Below are positions 37,178-49,679 of a stretch of DNA of 64,000 nt, piece by piece (within the stretch, counting starts at the first letter, position 1; each line of letters starts with the position of its first letter). The stretch is from Clarkia xantiana subsp. parviflora. Its lineage: Eukaryota; Streptophyta; Magnoliopsida; Myrtales; Onagraceae. The stretch spans positions 19,264,763 to 19,328,762 of the forward strand of contig JAPTYO010000007.1 in the NCBI GenBank assembly GCA_036873135.1. Direction: 5' to 3'. The notes beneath the pieces are model-generated. The model was not told the origin of the DNA. It was given only the letters and a program-made list of their open reading frames with translations, and made no database searches. A program made the position numbers and the translations under genes.

Positions 37178-38732
37178 TTAGGCCGTCACGGAAGTCTCCA
37201 CCACTCTTTTTCCGGCCACACCTTTAACCTCCGATTTAGTAGTAGCTTCCCAGAGTTGCGGTATTGCCTCTCTCAGGTTATGAATACTCTCTAGTGCATA
37301 ATCCGCACCTTTCACCCTATGAGACGTCCCAATCTGCATAATAAATAAGTATTCATGTTAAATATAAGACATCGACTTTCGAAATATTTTGTTATCTTTT
37401 TTATTATTTCGTACCAGAACAGTGTCCAGGCCGATTCGTTTCCCTGCCTGTATGTTTCGGACACTATCTTCAAAGAACAACTGCAAAGATCGAATCGATT
37501 TGGTTATAGCGATTTCTAATTTGATCTTAAACATGGAGGTTTCGAACACACTATTCGTAAAGATCGGTTGGCTCACCGTTCTTTGAGGGCTAATATTAGC
37601 AATCTTAAGAGCTCGTTCAATCGAGTATTCCGATGGTTTGCAGACTATCGGCGTCTTGGGCAGTTCAGAGGCTGAATTCATGTTCGAAAAATGACCAATA
37701 ATGTCAAAAATTTCGCCACTCTTGTTGTCGTCTTCGTTCTTAGCGACTTTACCGACAAACTTAACATCGTCTTCATCATCAGATGCGATGTTCTTGTGGA
37801 TCGGGTTTAGGGTCTCGAAGCAAATGACACCCTCGAAGCAATCTTCTAAACCTAGCCTGCTCAGAGCTTTCGCAGCATGGACCTTGTCCGCATTTGTAAA
37901 TATCTGTAATTGTTGGAAAAATGATTAGCTCAGATACCATGTTATGAATAAAACTAATTGTAAATCAAAGCTATATGCGCATAAATACTTACAATTTTGC
38001 GATACGGTAGGCTCATTAGGAGGCTGCGTAAGACGGGATCGGGTTTCAGATTCTCATAAGGCAATCTCCCATGAACAAAGCTGAAACAAATGAATATCCA
38101 ATCAAGAAACCAATAACAATATAAACAACACGGACAGCAATCAAAGTTATGTGTTTGTTCCCAACCTGTGATACTCATCGTAATCGAAGTCGTACCCGAT
38201 CGCCTGAAAAATAATCGATATATCACGAGTTAAGTCCATTTCTAATCCAACAAATTAAAATACTTGAAATGGAACAAAAAATTGTATGATAAGAACAAGG
38301 GTTGAATAATAATAAGTACCCTGAGGCCAGCCATTGTTGTTCCATAGTTCTTGTAGAGAACATTGCACATATCATCTATTTTTTCGGGTTCAATTCCTAG
38401 CTTCTCAACCATATAATCTGCAAAAATAAACCAGTTTCAGCTTGAAGCTCAATCTTACAAACAGAACACATACATATACAGATAGATACACGAAATATGA
38501 CAGTATATATACCTCCGATATTCTTGAGGCATGATGCAGAGACACCAGTGCTCAATGGATAAAGAGTGTCATCAAGATCTGCATATACACGAAATCGAAT
38601 AATCGAATCAAAGTTAATTCATTTGATCATGCTTTTAAAAAAAAAAAAAAAAATCGTAGGTTGTTAATTACCGAAGAGAAGACAGTCATATTTTGGTCTC
38701 TGAGTCTGCCTGTAGATGTTTTCAAACTCCAT
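37178..38732 (-). CDS. HAD-superfamily hydrolase, pyrimidine 5'-nucleotidase-like (subfamily IA)
   Basis: Eight exons: 38672-38732, 38513-38578, 38320-38417, 38166-38203, 37993-38080, 37577-37903, 37415-37480 and 37178-37333. All borders are GT-AG and the lengths sum to 900 bases, giving 299 residues. Motif I is DLDDTLYPLS with the nucleophile Asp21 and the acid/base Asp23. Motif II is TNADK (Thr120), motif III has Lys206 in CKPS, and motif IV is FFEDSVRN (Glu230/Asp231). The cap region contains GYDFDYDEYH. The family includes yeast SDT1/PHM8-type nucleotidases; the plant substrate is not established. A roughly 45-residue acidic insertion (ASDDEDDVKF and following) separates motifs II and III. 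All catalytic residues are present. The protein has no transit peptide. Confidence 0.93.
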
Positions 38733-38835
38733 AGCTGGCTTATTTAGAAGAATGGGAGCAATGCAGCAGTTGTGGAAGAAGAACAGAGCAAGAGAGAGTG
38801 GGAGTGAGAGGAGAAGAGATGGAGCAATGGTGGGG

Positions 38836-38845
38836 GTTTATATAG
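38836..38845 (-). promoter_or_regulatory. TATA box of the HAD gene
   Basis: The minus strand reads CCTATATAAACCCCC about 105 bases upstream of the HAD start codon. It is followed by a CT-rich leader (GA-rich on the plus strand), an ordinary plant promoter arrangement. Confidence 0.65.
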
Positions 38846-39842
38846 GATTCAAACCCACACCACCTTGTTTGCTTTGATTCTCTTTTTCGTTGTTTTATTT
38901 ATTTTATTTATAATTGTTCAATAATTATGTCATTTTTTATTCTGCCTTATTTTACTCGAGCACGTTTTACTTACCGTGATCATTTTTAAGTATTAAATTT
39001 CCATAATCGGTGTGTACTCACTCTTTAAGAGTTGTATTTAAACTTGTCAAGTTAAGATACATGTAAGTATATTTTCTTTTTTTAACGCGTCTTCATAATT
39101 ATAGTGTTAAACTCCCGTCTTGAAAATATATATAATTTCTTGGCCAAAGAATGAAAGTGAATAAATTAAGACCATTTTGAAGTAATTAATTTGACAAATG
39201 AGCTGTCTTTGCTTTGCTAATTAATATACGTATGATGAATATAGTGATGCTTCGTGTTGTCCTCTAACTAAAAGAAACAATTTAAAGGACAGAAGTGGGA
39301 GGGCTTTAATTAAGTGTCTAATTAATTTGGGGCTAAAAACAAAAGGTCAAATTGGCTTGCCGATTTGGCTTCTTGCTTTGATATTTTCTCTCGAGACACT
39401 TCTGGACGTTTGGCGAGAAGTCTTTACGGTCAGGTCAGCCTTGGATTGGGCTCCTTCGTATTCTTTAAAACTCTTTATTTTTTTTCCCTTTCAAAATACT
39501 ATATAGAATTATTACTCTTATTGATTTGAACTTAAAATAAATGTTAAAATTGTCTAGAGTTAGACTTATTGTGTAAAAAATAGTTTTTATTATAATAGAG
39601 AAATAAAATGAATATCCTTTAAGAATGCGCGCAACTGGAGATTACTTGTAAATAATATTATGTTGTATTATTGTACCACATAATATGGGTCAATGATGTT
39701 ATTTAATAGTTCAGTGAATTAACGTGTGAACATTCAGCTCCGCTGACTAATAATTAATTCAATCACATTATTATTATATATATATATTTTCCATTCATTA
39801 TTGTTATATGGGACTGATATATCTTTACCATTAGTTTAACTC
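38846..39842. other. HAD upstream region
   Basis: About 1 kb of AT-rich sequence upstream of the HAD gene with no recognisable gene or repeat other than a short TA tract near 39776. Confidence 0.5.
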
Positions 39843-39845
39843 TAA

Positions 39846-40283
39846 TATCATCCACAATGGTTTTACATAAATTGTATTGTTTAAAGTTGTCATGTAGACA
39901 TTTATGTACACTTTAAATAATACGTAAAATTAAGACACACGTAAAAAATATTTTCTCTGCAATTGTATTACTTAAATTTTTTTTTTTTTTGGCCAAGTAA
40001 AAATATTCATTAAATATATTTTATTATTAATTTTCCAACAACCACTAATAAGATATTAGCATTAATTATAAAATGAATTAATTTATAATAAAAAAATTGT
40101 TACGTGCATTACTTATATTTAAGGAATGCTTTATGTAAAAACATAAATTTACGTGTGGGTCCCATTTTTAAGGAATGCTATGTAAAACCACCGTAGATAG
40201 TTTTTGTTGATTTAACTTAAATGAACATGTATGACTCATGTTTACGTAATCTTTCTGTAATACCACTGTAGATGTAGATGCTC
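39846..40283. mobile_element. Tourist/Harbinger-like MITE (copy 2)
   Basis: The 438-bp element is related to the MITE at 20953-21369 along its length but lies in opposite orientation. Shared stretches include ATAATTAATGCTAATATCTT and GTAAATTTA-TTTTTACATA. The right end is GTAGATGCTC; the left end ATCATCCACAATGG has lost the first bases of the consensus. TAA flanks it on both sides (39843-39845 and 40284-40286). The right TAA also serves as the left flank of the next element. Confidence 0.83.
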
Positions 40284-40286
40284 TAA

Positions 40287-42139
40287 GAGCACTTCCAATA
40301 GGAAGTGCCTAGTTCCTCCACATCAGCAGCCACGTCACTGCCAACTCATCAAAGTGGCACTGCTACAGTATTTGCTACAGTAAATGACACTGTAAAATTG
40401 GCACTCTCTCCAGTAGTGGAGGTCAAGTTACACTTCTACATTGGGACCCACATAATTTCATAATTCAAATATAATTTTTGCATTATATATAAATTATATA
40501 TCATTATATATAAATTATATATTCATATTTTTTTTACAAATACGGACATGAATAAATAATGAGATTCAAGTATTAGATATTTTAATTAAAAAAATAGGGA
40601 AAAATATATACAAAATTATAAAAATGTAATTGAATTTTTTAATAAAAATTTACATTCTATAGGGATAAGAAAATAACCGGTCCGGTCGGTTCGGAGTTGG
40701 TATAGACTGGATCGGTTCCAAACGGACCAATTACGCGAGAGGAGAACTAGACCAAAAATCAGTAATATACTTCTCAAAAAATTGATTTTTGATAGGACCA
40801 GACTGTTTTGAACTGGTTTTTAACTGGATCAGTTTTGTCGCAGGATCGGTTTTTCGTTTTTTTTTTTTTTTTTTAATTAGGGTAAATTTGTATAGGAAAA
40901 TGGGTCGGACCAGTTTTGAACCAGACTTTTTTTACAGTTCCAGTCCAAAATCGGTCCATAATTTTTAGTGCTAATTTCAAATTCAGTCCAGACCGGACCA
41001 TACTGTTTTAATTAGTACCAATCAAGTTCGGAACATATTCGGGCCCGACCGGTTCGTGCATATCCATAGTTCTCTATTGTCAATTCATTGCAATAATTAT
41101 ACGTTACTTGACCAAGGTAAAATTACTATTAGGTGCAGTCCCCATGCGGCATGTAGAATGATTGATAAGTATAACTGTTGATATAATAACATTGATCAAT
41201 CAAAATCATTGAATCTATTATTTCACCATAATTAGTGTATATCTGTTATACGTTAATTGACATATATTAATTCAACATCATCAACATATTCACGTTTATG
41301 TAATCCATGATCATATTAGTAAATTGATTATTGCATTAATCATGTGTTTTTATATATGATTTTCAATATATGTAAATTAGAAATATATTATATATACATC
41401 ATTCTAAAAGTATAATTTTTATAATAATTTATCGTAAAAGATATATTTCTTTCATATAATAATATAATATAATATAATATAATACTAAAATATATAAAAA
41501 TATATATGCATTAAAATAATATAATATTTTGTAGTAATTATTTTCCATATTTAATAATTTGAAATGTTATACTATTTCAAAATTTAGAATTAACGGTTAT
41601 TCAACATGGTAACATATAAACAAATTAGATATGGAAATTTCGAAATTGATTCAAAGTTAAAAAGTAGTAATTTTGGTTCGTGTTGTTATTTATGTTACAT
41701 AATATTCAAAATGACTGATTACGGCTCTTGTCTATCTGACTTAGCGTAACCGAATATATATACAATCAAAGAGATGAGCAACACAATCGAATAAAATAAT
41801 ATTAAAAAGTTGGCACCGACATGAACAGTAACTTGGGAGTTCCTACTAGTAGGCACTGTCCCACTTCACTATTCACTCAATAATGGCAAAACAGTAATAT
41901 TAGTAATCCTAGTCACGCCTAGTGGCGCCTAGTCAGCGTCCAGTGGCAAAAATTGGAACTAGGCACTCCCATTTTGGAACAAGACACTCCTATTGAAAAT
42001 GCAAGTGCCTATTTAATCATTACCAGTAGGGACCAACAGTAAATAGCACTAGGCACTAAGCACTCTCTACAATAATAAATTTACAACATGGAACTAGGAA
42101 CTAGGAACTAGGCACTAGGCACTACTATTGGAAGTGCTC
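40287..42139. mobile_element. Large non-autonomous TIR element, TAA target site (1,853 bp)
   Basis: The left end GAGCACTTCCAATAGGAAG and the right end ACTATTGGAAGTGCTC are inverted. The subterminal region also pairs (AGTGCCTAGTTCC on the left, GGAACTAGGCACTAGGCACT on the right). TAA flanks both ends (40284-40286 and 42140-42142). The TIR start GAGCA and the 3-bp site point to the PIF/Harbinger group. No transposase frame is present. The interior holds TA-rich sequence and a GC-richer insert at about 40660-41075. Confidence 0.8.
40660..41075. mobile_element. Nested element with ACCGGTCCGG-type ends
   Basis: The insert starts TAGGGATAAGAAAATAACCGG and ends CCGGTTCGTGCATATCCATA. These are roughly inverted, and the interior repeats CGGTCC/GGACCG motifs. 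It resembles the hAT-like elements elsewhere in the window, but I could not find a convincing 8-bp target duplication. Confidence 0.45.
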
Positions 42140-42470
42140 TAACATCCTGTTTCGTGTTTAGTATAGTGCACTATGTATAATTATTAAAGAATACAAATTC
42201 TTTTATTTTGTTGCATTTTAAATGTGTATTATTTATTTTATTAGACTCTTCTATTAAACATCCATCCGTAATAGTTTATTTATAAGAATAGTAAATACTG
42301 ATAGGGTAGAAATAGTTTTAGGACAAGTTTACCATTAGAACGAAAAATTTAAACATAACCTTAATAAGTTAAAATATTATAATAAATAATAATATTAAGT
42401 TTAACTTAAAAATAGTAATTAGAATTTATATTTTCCAAAGATACGAAAAACAAGGGATGGGGTGCGTATA

Positions 42471-43137
42471 TAGGGATGTCAACGGGTCTCGAGGCCCCGA
42501 CCCGATTTTGACCCGCAGGGCACAGGACGGGGTCCAGGGTCGCGGGACCCCGTAGACCCGCCCGAAGTACCTATATATTATATACTATTAATATGGAATA
42601 TTTAATAAACAACATAGTTAATATAGTAGCTATATAAAATAAAAGGACAAATTATAAATAAATGTAAAGTTACGTAATTAGGGGGTTAGAGAGTTACGGC
42701 GCAGCAGCTTCTTTCCTACGCGCTTGCTTCTTCATCTTCCTGCTCTGGCCTCTTCTTTCATTCTTTCCAGCACCAACAAAGCTCAAAAGACCACGCACTT
42801 TCTGGAGGTCCATTTCGAGCCAATTGGAGAAGCATGTGGGCCTGGGTGGTGGTGGTTTGGTTAGTCGTGCGCAATACCCTCTTTGCTCGGAAGTTCATAC
42901 AATATCGGCACAGAATGGAATTCAAACTGATGGAGGTATTGAATTTGCACGGCAAAGGGCGCTGCTGAGCCTCTAGGTTCAACAGGGGTTCTGGCGGGTC
43001 GGGTCGGAGCCCCCAGGTCGACCCGCTGTTTTCTTAATCCTAACTGACCCGACCCGCGAGGTACGTATGTCCGGGTTCGGGTCCGCCAGTTAAACCCACG
43101 TGAAAATCCACCCCGACCCGCCACGTTGCCATCCTTA
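42471..43137. mobile_element. hAT-like non-autonomous element (667 bp)
   Basis: The ends are TAGGGATGTCAACGGG and CACGTTGCCATCCTTA, an imperfect inverted pair. An 8-bp duplication flanks it with one mismatch (TGCGTATA at 42463-42470, TGCGTATG at 43138-43145). Both terminal regions are rich in GACCCG/CGGGTC. An 87-codon minus-strand frame inside follows from this composition and is not a gene. It is related in its ends to the element at 61447-62263. Confidence 0.8.
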
Positions 43138-43779
43138 TGCGTATGTCGAATTGACCTTTAGACCTAATTAGAGTCCAACCTAGATCAGAGTTCGGCCATA
43201 AGTGGGTCTAACTAATCAAAATGTCAAACTCGATTTTTTTTTTTTTTAATTCAATCAACCGAATGTTAACGACGGCTAAACATAACTTAAATACGGAAAA
43301 GAAACCATAATTTTAGAATAAATTCGAAAAAATAAAAATGTCAAAACATAACACACAAATTACAAGAATGACATAAAAATATATAAATTGCGATTTTGAC
43401 CCTCTAGACAAATGAATTTGACTAAAAAAAAATTGTATTCCATAGCAAAGCTACGGGTATTGGTCAGACAACCGTTTCCGCATGAAAAATACTATTCGTG
43501 TCAAGATCCGGCACTTCAAATCAAGCACGAGTACTCTCAGAATTGACAATTTTCGACATTAATTATGTATCAAATAATGAGAAGAAATTCTACATATAGA
43601 GAATTAATTAATGCAACATTAGCGAAGCAAGAGCGATAAGTTAGTTTAAATGTGAAATGTCATTACTGAATTAGATGCGTAGTAGGGTGCGAATCAAAAT
43701 TGGAATTAATAGCGGAACATGACTGGAGATTCGAAAATATTATTAACTCAATTTGACAGTGTTGAATTTCCACTGTGAG

Positions 43780-44173
43780 CAGTGGTACCAGAACCGGACC
43801 GGGGCCTGAACCGGCAGGGCCACCGGTTCCCGGTTCGGCCGGTCAGACCGGTCCGAATCGGGTCCGACCAGTTTTAGTAAAAAAACATGTAGATTTGTAA
43901 AGCAGCAGCTGCAGAAGTTTAACAGCTGCAGAACTGAATGTCGATCTCTGCCTCTCTGTAAGTTAACCCTAATTTTTTATTATTAAATGAAAGGAGTCCG
44001 AACTGACGAACCGGCGAACCGCCCGGTTCGCTCAAAAACGGCCGATTGAAAATCGGACTTCAAAACCGAGTTCGCTTACATCCTCCGGAAATAAGCAAAC
44101 TGGACCATGGAGGGGTCCGGTTCCGATCCGGCCGCAGTCGGACCGCCGGTCCGGTCTGGTTCTGATAACACTG
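43780..44173. mobile_element. hAT-like MITE with perfect 8-bp duplication (394 bp)
   Basis: The ends are CAGTGGTACCAGAACCGGAC and GGTCTGGTTCTGATAACACTG, imperfectly inverted. The flanks are ACTGTGAG on both sides (43772-43779 and 44174-44181), a perfect 8-bp target duplication typical of hAT elements. The CAGTG terminus also fits. The ends are dense in CCGG/CGGTCC motifs. Confidence 0.88.
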
Positions 44174-44181
44174 ACTGTGAG

Positions 44182-46391
44182 ATTTGTACCACACCGGGTG
44201 GTTTAAATTGTTAGAGCAACTATATAAACAAGTGGACTACCTCCTTCTATTACCAATTGGTTTTAGGATGGAACTCCACTTGTGAAAGTAATTGCTCTAT
44301 GTTGGCCTATTGAGTTTGATTCAACCCAACGTAGAATTTAAGACACAGATTATAATCTACATCCCACAAGTAACCTAGAGTTTTACGAGAAAAAAGTAAA
44401 CAGATGGGTCAATTGTATTACTATATATATAATCGAAAAAGATTATATGCATTGAAAATTGGATATTTTTCATCTCATAATCGGATTGAGTTTTTTTTTT
44501 TTTTTACCAAGAATCTGGATCGAGTTTGGTTAAGTATTCAATTTTTTTTTTAGCAATAATGTATCTGGATTTGAAACTCTGAAGGGCTAACCTCAACAAA
44601 TCATTTAATAATGACATTATCTTGATGACATGGTCTCATATTAATTACTTATCCGAAATGGAGAAATTAATGAATGAACTTAATTAATCAAATGATTAGC
44701 TGTTATGACACGATGCCTCAAGTGATGATCCGCATGTAAAGAAGTTGGTGCACGTCCACTTCCTCGATTGAGATACTATGTAATTTTAGCGGTCATACAA
44801 TTACGTACGTCTTACCAAGTAATTAATAATTTAATAATTAAATAATATCATAATCAAGCGATTAGTTGTTGTCTAATATAATTATCAAGATGGATTTATA
44901 ATATTTTAGCCTTATTATAAAATAATTATCTTCCAAGTTTGTGGAGGTGGAGTTTGATTAGTTGCTTAAATACTAGTTAAATATTCTTACACGTATTTAT
45001 TATATAAACTGATGTTATTACACATTTACATTGTATAATAATTATAATTATTATCAACGTAAAAATTATGGAGGTAGAGATGGAGATTGAGCCCCAATAA
45101 TTGGGAACCATCATAGAGTAGTCAATATCAAAATATTGGCATTACTTGTCATGCAATAAGGATAAGTATCGTTGTAGAAGGCCCTTCATCGGCTGCCACT
45201 TCAACACTCATTAGACGGAGGATATTAGTTATTTGAAGTTTCATCTCTCATATTATATATTTATGTATATATAATATAATTAGGTTGAATAGAAAATTAG
45301 ATTAAGATTATTTATTGAAACACAAAATCGAATATAGATTCTTGGCTAATACAGCTAGTACCGACTAAAGCATTAATTATTTCCTCGTCGTGTAATATTG
45401 GTGATCTTGATCTCCGGGCATACATTTGTATAAAAGGATAAATCAGGTTGTGACTCATTAATTTCCTTTAGTCAAGTGTATATATAGTCTATATATATAT
45501 GTAATAAACATAGTTTAAGAATAAATATGATAGAAATTCTTATTTATAGAGGAGGTAAGTTTTGGAGCTTTAAGAGATTTTCCACCCTATTATAGTTACG
45601 TTTTAACTTGTACATATCAAACATAGATGAGTTGGTTTTAGCTTTTCTAATTAAGGTGTTTCGTTTGGTTTCACTATTAGTCAAACTTCTTGTTGTATCA
45701 CACTTTACCACTTCAAAAGCTACCAATAATCAGAATCCTCATGTACTGTGAAAAGAATGTCATTCCGAATAAACACCGAGATATTCAGTATAAAATAGAA
45801 TGCAATACAAAATTAACATTTTTTTTTACAAATCTGTATGAATTTCGTGTGCAATCCGTGCGGAAATTTCAGTGTGGAAATTTCTGATGTGAATTCATAA
45901 CTTTTCTTAAAATGAGCCTTTATTTTGTGTGTTGTTGTTTGTTTTGAGTTACTTTGCTTTTTGACTTTAGACATCAATTTTACTTGTTTCGGGAACTTGG
46001 TTCTTAAATCACTTATTTGGACTAATCTGCTGTTAGTTGTACTTTAAATTTGTACTGTAATTTCCCTTACTGTTTAATAAAATTATAATTTTAACAAACA
46101 AAAAACTCTTACATTTCTTTTGTCATAATACAAAATTCCTACATATACTGTTCTCATTTTTAGGACCAATTACATATCCTGTTGATACAGCAAATCTGAG
46201 ACATCCAGTACTTAATAAAGCACCTTATCAATAATAATAATTGAATCTAGTAGCTATGATGCACTAATATACAACCATGTATTTTTTTTTTAAATTCAAA
46301 TTTTGAAGTTGGAAAAATATATATAGTCAACCGCTTTATTCTTTAAGGAGTGCTTGTGTGCTACCTTTCTAAAGAGTCCACCTAACAGGGA
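44182..46391. other. AT-rich spacer without gene
   Basis: About 2.2 kb of AT-rich sequence. I see only poly-T runs and no supported gene. Confidence 0.5.
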
Positions 46392-46401
46392 AAATAAAAA
46401 T

Positions 46402-46921
46402 GGTGAACAACTAAATGTTTATCCTATTTTAAAATTAGGTGTTCGAAGTTTGAAATGTTAAAATGAACTGTCTCAAGTTTCATTTTTGTTGAAATTTGGT
46501 GTCTCTAAGCATTTTTTTCATCTTCATTCAATCATTTTCATCAACCGACTCATCTACTTATAATCCATAAATCTTTAATTTTCACAAAATCGTCAAACTT
46601 CACCAAAAAAATTTAACATTAAAAAAAAAAAGTTTTTAGAAGAGTGGTGTGGAGCCATTTTCCAAGGACAACAGAGATTTACTTGCGCGGATGTGACTAA
46701 CTTCTTAGGTGACGATCCCGGCAAGATGACGAGAAGGGAGTATGTATGAGAGCTCGAATTTGACAGACGGTTTTGTCGGAATTGACTTCTTTAAAGTAAT
46801 CACACCGAGACACCACATTTTAACAAAATTGAAACATTAGACACTACAGTTTAACATTTGAAACTTCAAATATCTAATTTTAACATAGGGCAGAATTTGT
46901 ACAGTTCTTTATTATTAACCC
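46402..46921. mobile_element. Mutator-like foldback MITE, family A (copy 1)
   Basis: The ends are GGTGAACAACTAAATG and the complement of TTCTTTATTATTAACCC. Inside, AGTTTGAAATGTTAAAATG and TTTAACATTTGAAACTTC are inverted to each other. The flanks are AAATAAAAAT on both sides (46392-46401 and 46922-46931), a 9-10 bp duplication typical of Mutator-like elements. The same arm sequences occur in the element at 61364-62414. Confidence 0.78.
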
Positions 46922-47325
46922 AAATAAAAATCATGCAGCAATATTTGTATGTTAAACATCAATCAACCAACAATATTTTACATATATAATTACTATTAGT
47001 GCTAGACTCCGCGGGTTATAATTATTGGTCTATAAACTACATACATTTCAAAAGAAAATGGATGAAGAAGAAACACTGATATATCTAATCTATCATATGG
47101 TAACGTTATGCAAAGAATCCTGCAAGCAATATTTGTTCTGAAATTTGTCCAAAAGTTGTTTTAACATCTAGCTAGCTATCAAAATTTTAAATTAGGCCTA
47201 TTAATTAATCTTCCATATGACACAACTTTTTAATATTTTTTAAAATCAATTTGCCAACTAGTACGGTTAACGTGATTAGCAGTGAGTTAAAGTTTCATAT
47301 TAAACAAAGTGTACATTCTTCAAAT

Positions 47326-48154
47326 GGGTTAAACGTCCTTTTGGTACCACATGTTTGCAAAAATTACACTGTTTATACTACTAGTATTTTTTCTTACCGA
47401 ATTGGTACCATATGTTTCCAAACCTTACTGTTTTGGTACCTCCGTTAGGGTTCCGTCAAAAACGGCCGTTAAATGGCATGTGCCATGCACGTGACCAGCC
47501 CAAAACTTTCAGTTTTGTTACAATTTAGTCCATCTAATACATCCCTAACTTTTATTTTGTTCAATTTAGTCCTAAAACTTCAAAATCAAACCATTTCCCC
47601 AAATTGACCTAGCCGGACCTAGCCATGGGCTAGGTACGACCCTGGGTCGGGGTCACCGGACCCAGGGGACCATGACCCAGGGTCGGACCTAGCCCTAAGG
47701 TAGGTCCGGCTAGGTCAATTGAACCTAGCCCCAATTTAACTCAATTGGGGCTAGGTCCCAATTGACCTAGCCGGACCTAGCCTAGGGCTAGGTCCGACCC
47801 TGGGTCATGGTCGCCGGACCCAGGCGACCCCGGCCCAGGGTCGGACCTAGCCCTATGCTAAGTCCGGCTAGGTCAATTTGGGAAAATGGTTTGGTTTTGA
47901 AGTTTTAGGACTAAATTGAACAAAATAAAAGTTATGGATGTATTAGATGGACTAAATTGTAACAAAATTGAAAGTTTTGGGCTGGTCACGTGCATGGCAC
48001 ATGCCATTTAACGGCTGTTTTTGACGGAACCCTAACGGAGGTACCAAAACAGTAAGGTTTGGAAACATATGGTACCAATTCGGTACGAAAAAATACTAGT
48101 GGTATGAACAGTGTAATTTTTGCAAACATGTGGTACCAAAAGGACCTTTAACCC
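47326..48154. mobile_element. Mutator-like foldback element, family B (829 bp, near-perfect hairpin)
   Basis: The ends are GGGTTAAACGTCCTTTTGGT and ACCAAAAGGACCTTTAACCC. The two arms stay inverted copies for about 300 bp or more each (for example TTTAGTCCTAAAACTTC and GAAGTTTTAGGACTAAA), meeting in a centre made of repeated GGTCCGGCTAGGTC-type palindromes. The flanks carry a perfect 9-bp duplication TCTTCAAAT (47317-47325 and 48155-48163). It carries no coding sequence. Confidence 0.92.
47600..47880. repeat. GC-rich palindromic core of the foldback element
   Basis: Multiple alternating copies of GACCTAGCCGGACCTAGCC and its complement, with CTGGGTC/GACCCAGG motifs, form the loop region of the large hairpin. 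The GC content contrasts strongly with the AT-rich arms. Confidence 0.8.
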
Positions 48155-48163
48155 TCTTCAAAT

Positions 48164-49670
48164 CGTATAGAAAAATAGAACCAATCAATTTACTGTGACA
48201 CATAAATTCTATCCTAATTGACGAATCAGAATATAATTATATAATTTTAACTTATCTAAGTGAAGAATACGGTGATTCAAACCATTTGGCTAACCCTTTT
48301 AACTTCTCACCAATTATTATCACATACATACATTGCACCTGTCTAGCAGTCTCAATTGACAAGTGGCCGGAGTTGATCACCCCAATCTCTGTCAAATGTG
48401 CGTTTAAAGGAATTTTGTGCACTTTTAATTTTCTCCTTATAAAGTATTATTATTTGATTCATCCTTCTGTAAGGCCTGACTCATGGTCTCATTCTATATA
48501 CCCTGGCTTCAACCAATGCACCTTTTCAAATCTTTTTAGTTTAGTAAAAGTGAATGCTTTGGACACACTTTTTCAACATGCATACTTTTTAGCCATTGTT
48601 ATATAAGAATTGAATTTGGACATTATTCAACTTAATAAGGTGAGAATTGCCCCCACATTATATTATAGAGTTTAACAAATATTATTTATTGTTATTATAT
48701 AGCAAACAAATTTGTTCAAGTATTTCAGTGATAGTTAAAATTGCAAATACAATTTAAACTTTTAATTACTAGTGTCAACAAGGCTGAAGACCTTTGGATA
48801 TATGGAGCAGTTGCCCCTTAACTTTTTATGTTGTGCAATTTTTAAGAGTTATGACATATGTATTTTTGGTTTAGTTATTTTAACTGTTATCATATTCGTC
48901 TCTGAGAAACTTTTAGTTTTCGTGATATGCCCATACTTTAGTTCTTGCTCTATTGAACTTAAATTTCGACTTAGTCCCTCGATTAAATTCCGACCTAGTA
49001 CTTACAGAAATGATAAACATTTCGAATTATGCATTCCGATGAATTCCGACTGTATCCGTATTGGAAAATAGACTTAAAGCTGATAATAATTACGACAGCT
49101 GCCACTATGTCTACTTTCGAAACAAGTCATGATATTGAGGTCGGAACGGCTATCACTTCAAATAGAACTTACTAGCGCATTTACAGTAAACCATACGAAA
49201 TCATGCATGTCATTGCCATCAAATCTTAATATTTCTCTAATAAGGGCAGCTGCAAAAAGAAATCAATATAGATACTGATCTGCTGGAATATTTAAATTTA
49301 GGATGGTTATGATATTAATATTAATATTGTTTCATATATTATTCACGGTTCACATGGCCATTAAAAAAAGGATTAGGAATTGGAGTAGTTTGCGTAATTG
49401 ACAAGACCGACCAATTGAGTGGCCTCATGAAAGTGCCATTTCTTGACTCTTTCTCCCTCCATCAATAATTTCATGCTCTTCCTCTACTTCTAGGGAACTA
49501 GCTGGACACATCCAATAAACGCTTTATAATGAACTCAAATAATATTATGTAATAATAATATCTATATAATTACATTCTTTAGTTTATTCTCATATATATA
49601 GGAGGCTACTTCAATTATAAATCATATTTAACTGAAATTGATTAAAAAATAATAGTAGTCCAACTCCAAT
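48164..49670. other. Spacer between foldback elements
   Basis: About 1.5 kb of AT-rich sequence. Open frames at about 48286-48606 and 48772-49071 lack recognisable domains and normal composition. No gene is supported. Confidence 0.5.
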
Positions 49671-49679
49671 TAGTTATAT

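Noticed and set aside
42861..43124. 87-codon Arg/Gly-rich minus-strand frame
   Set aside because: It is the GACCCG-rich end of a hAT-like element, not a glycine-rich RNA-binding protein.
47600..47880. CRISPR-like repeated units
   Set aside because: The GACCTAGCCGGACC repeats are palindromic arms of a transposon core without unique spacers, and the genome is a plant's.
48286..49071. Two frames of about 100 codons as a possible membrane protein gene
   Set aside because: Hydrophobic AT-rich translations with no motif and no plausible splice or promoter context.
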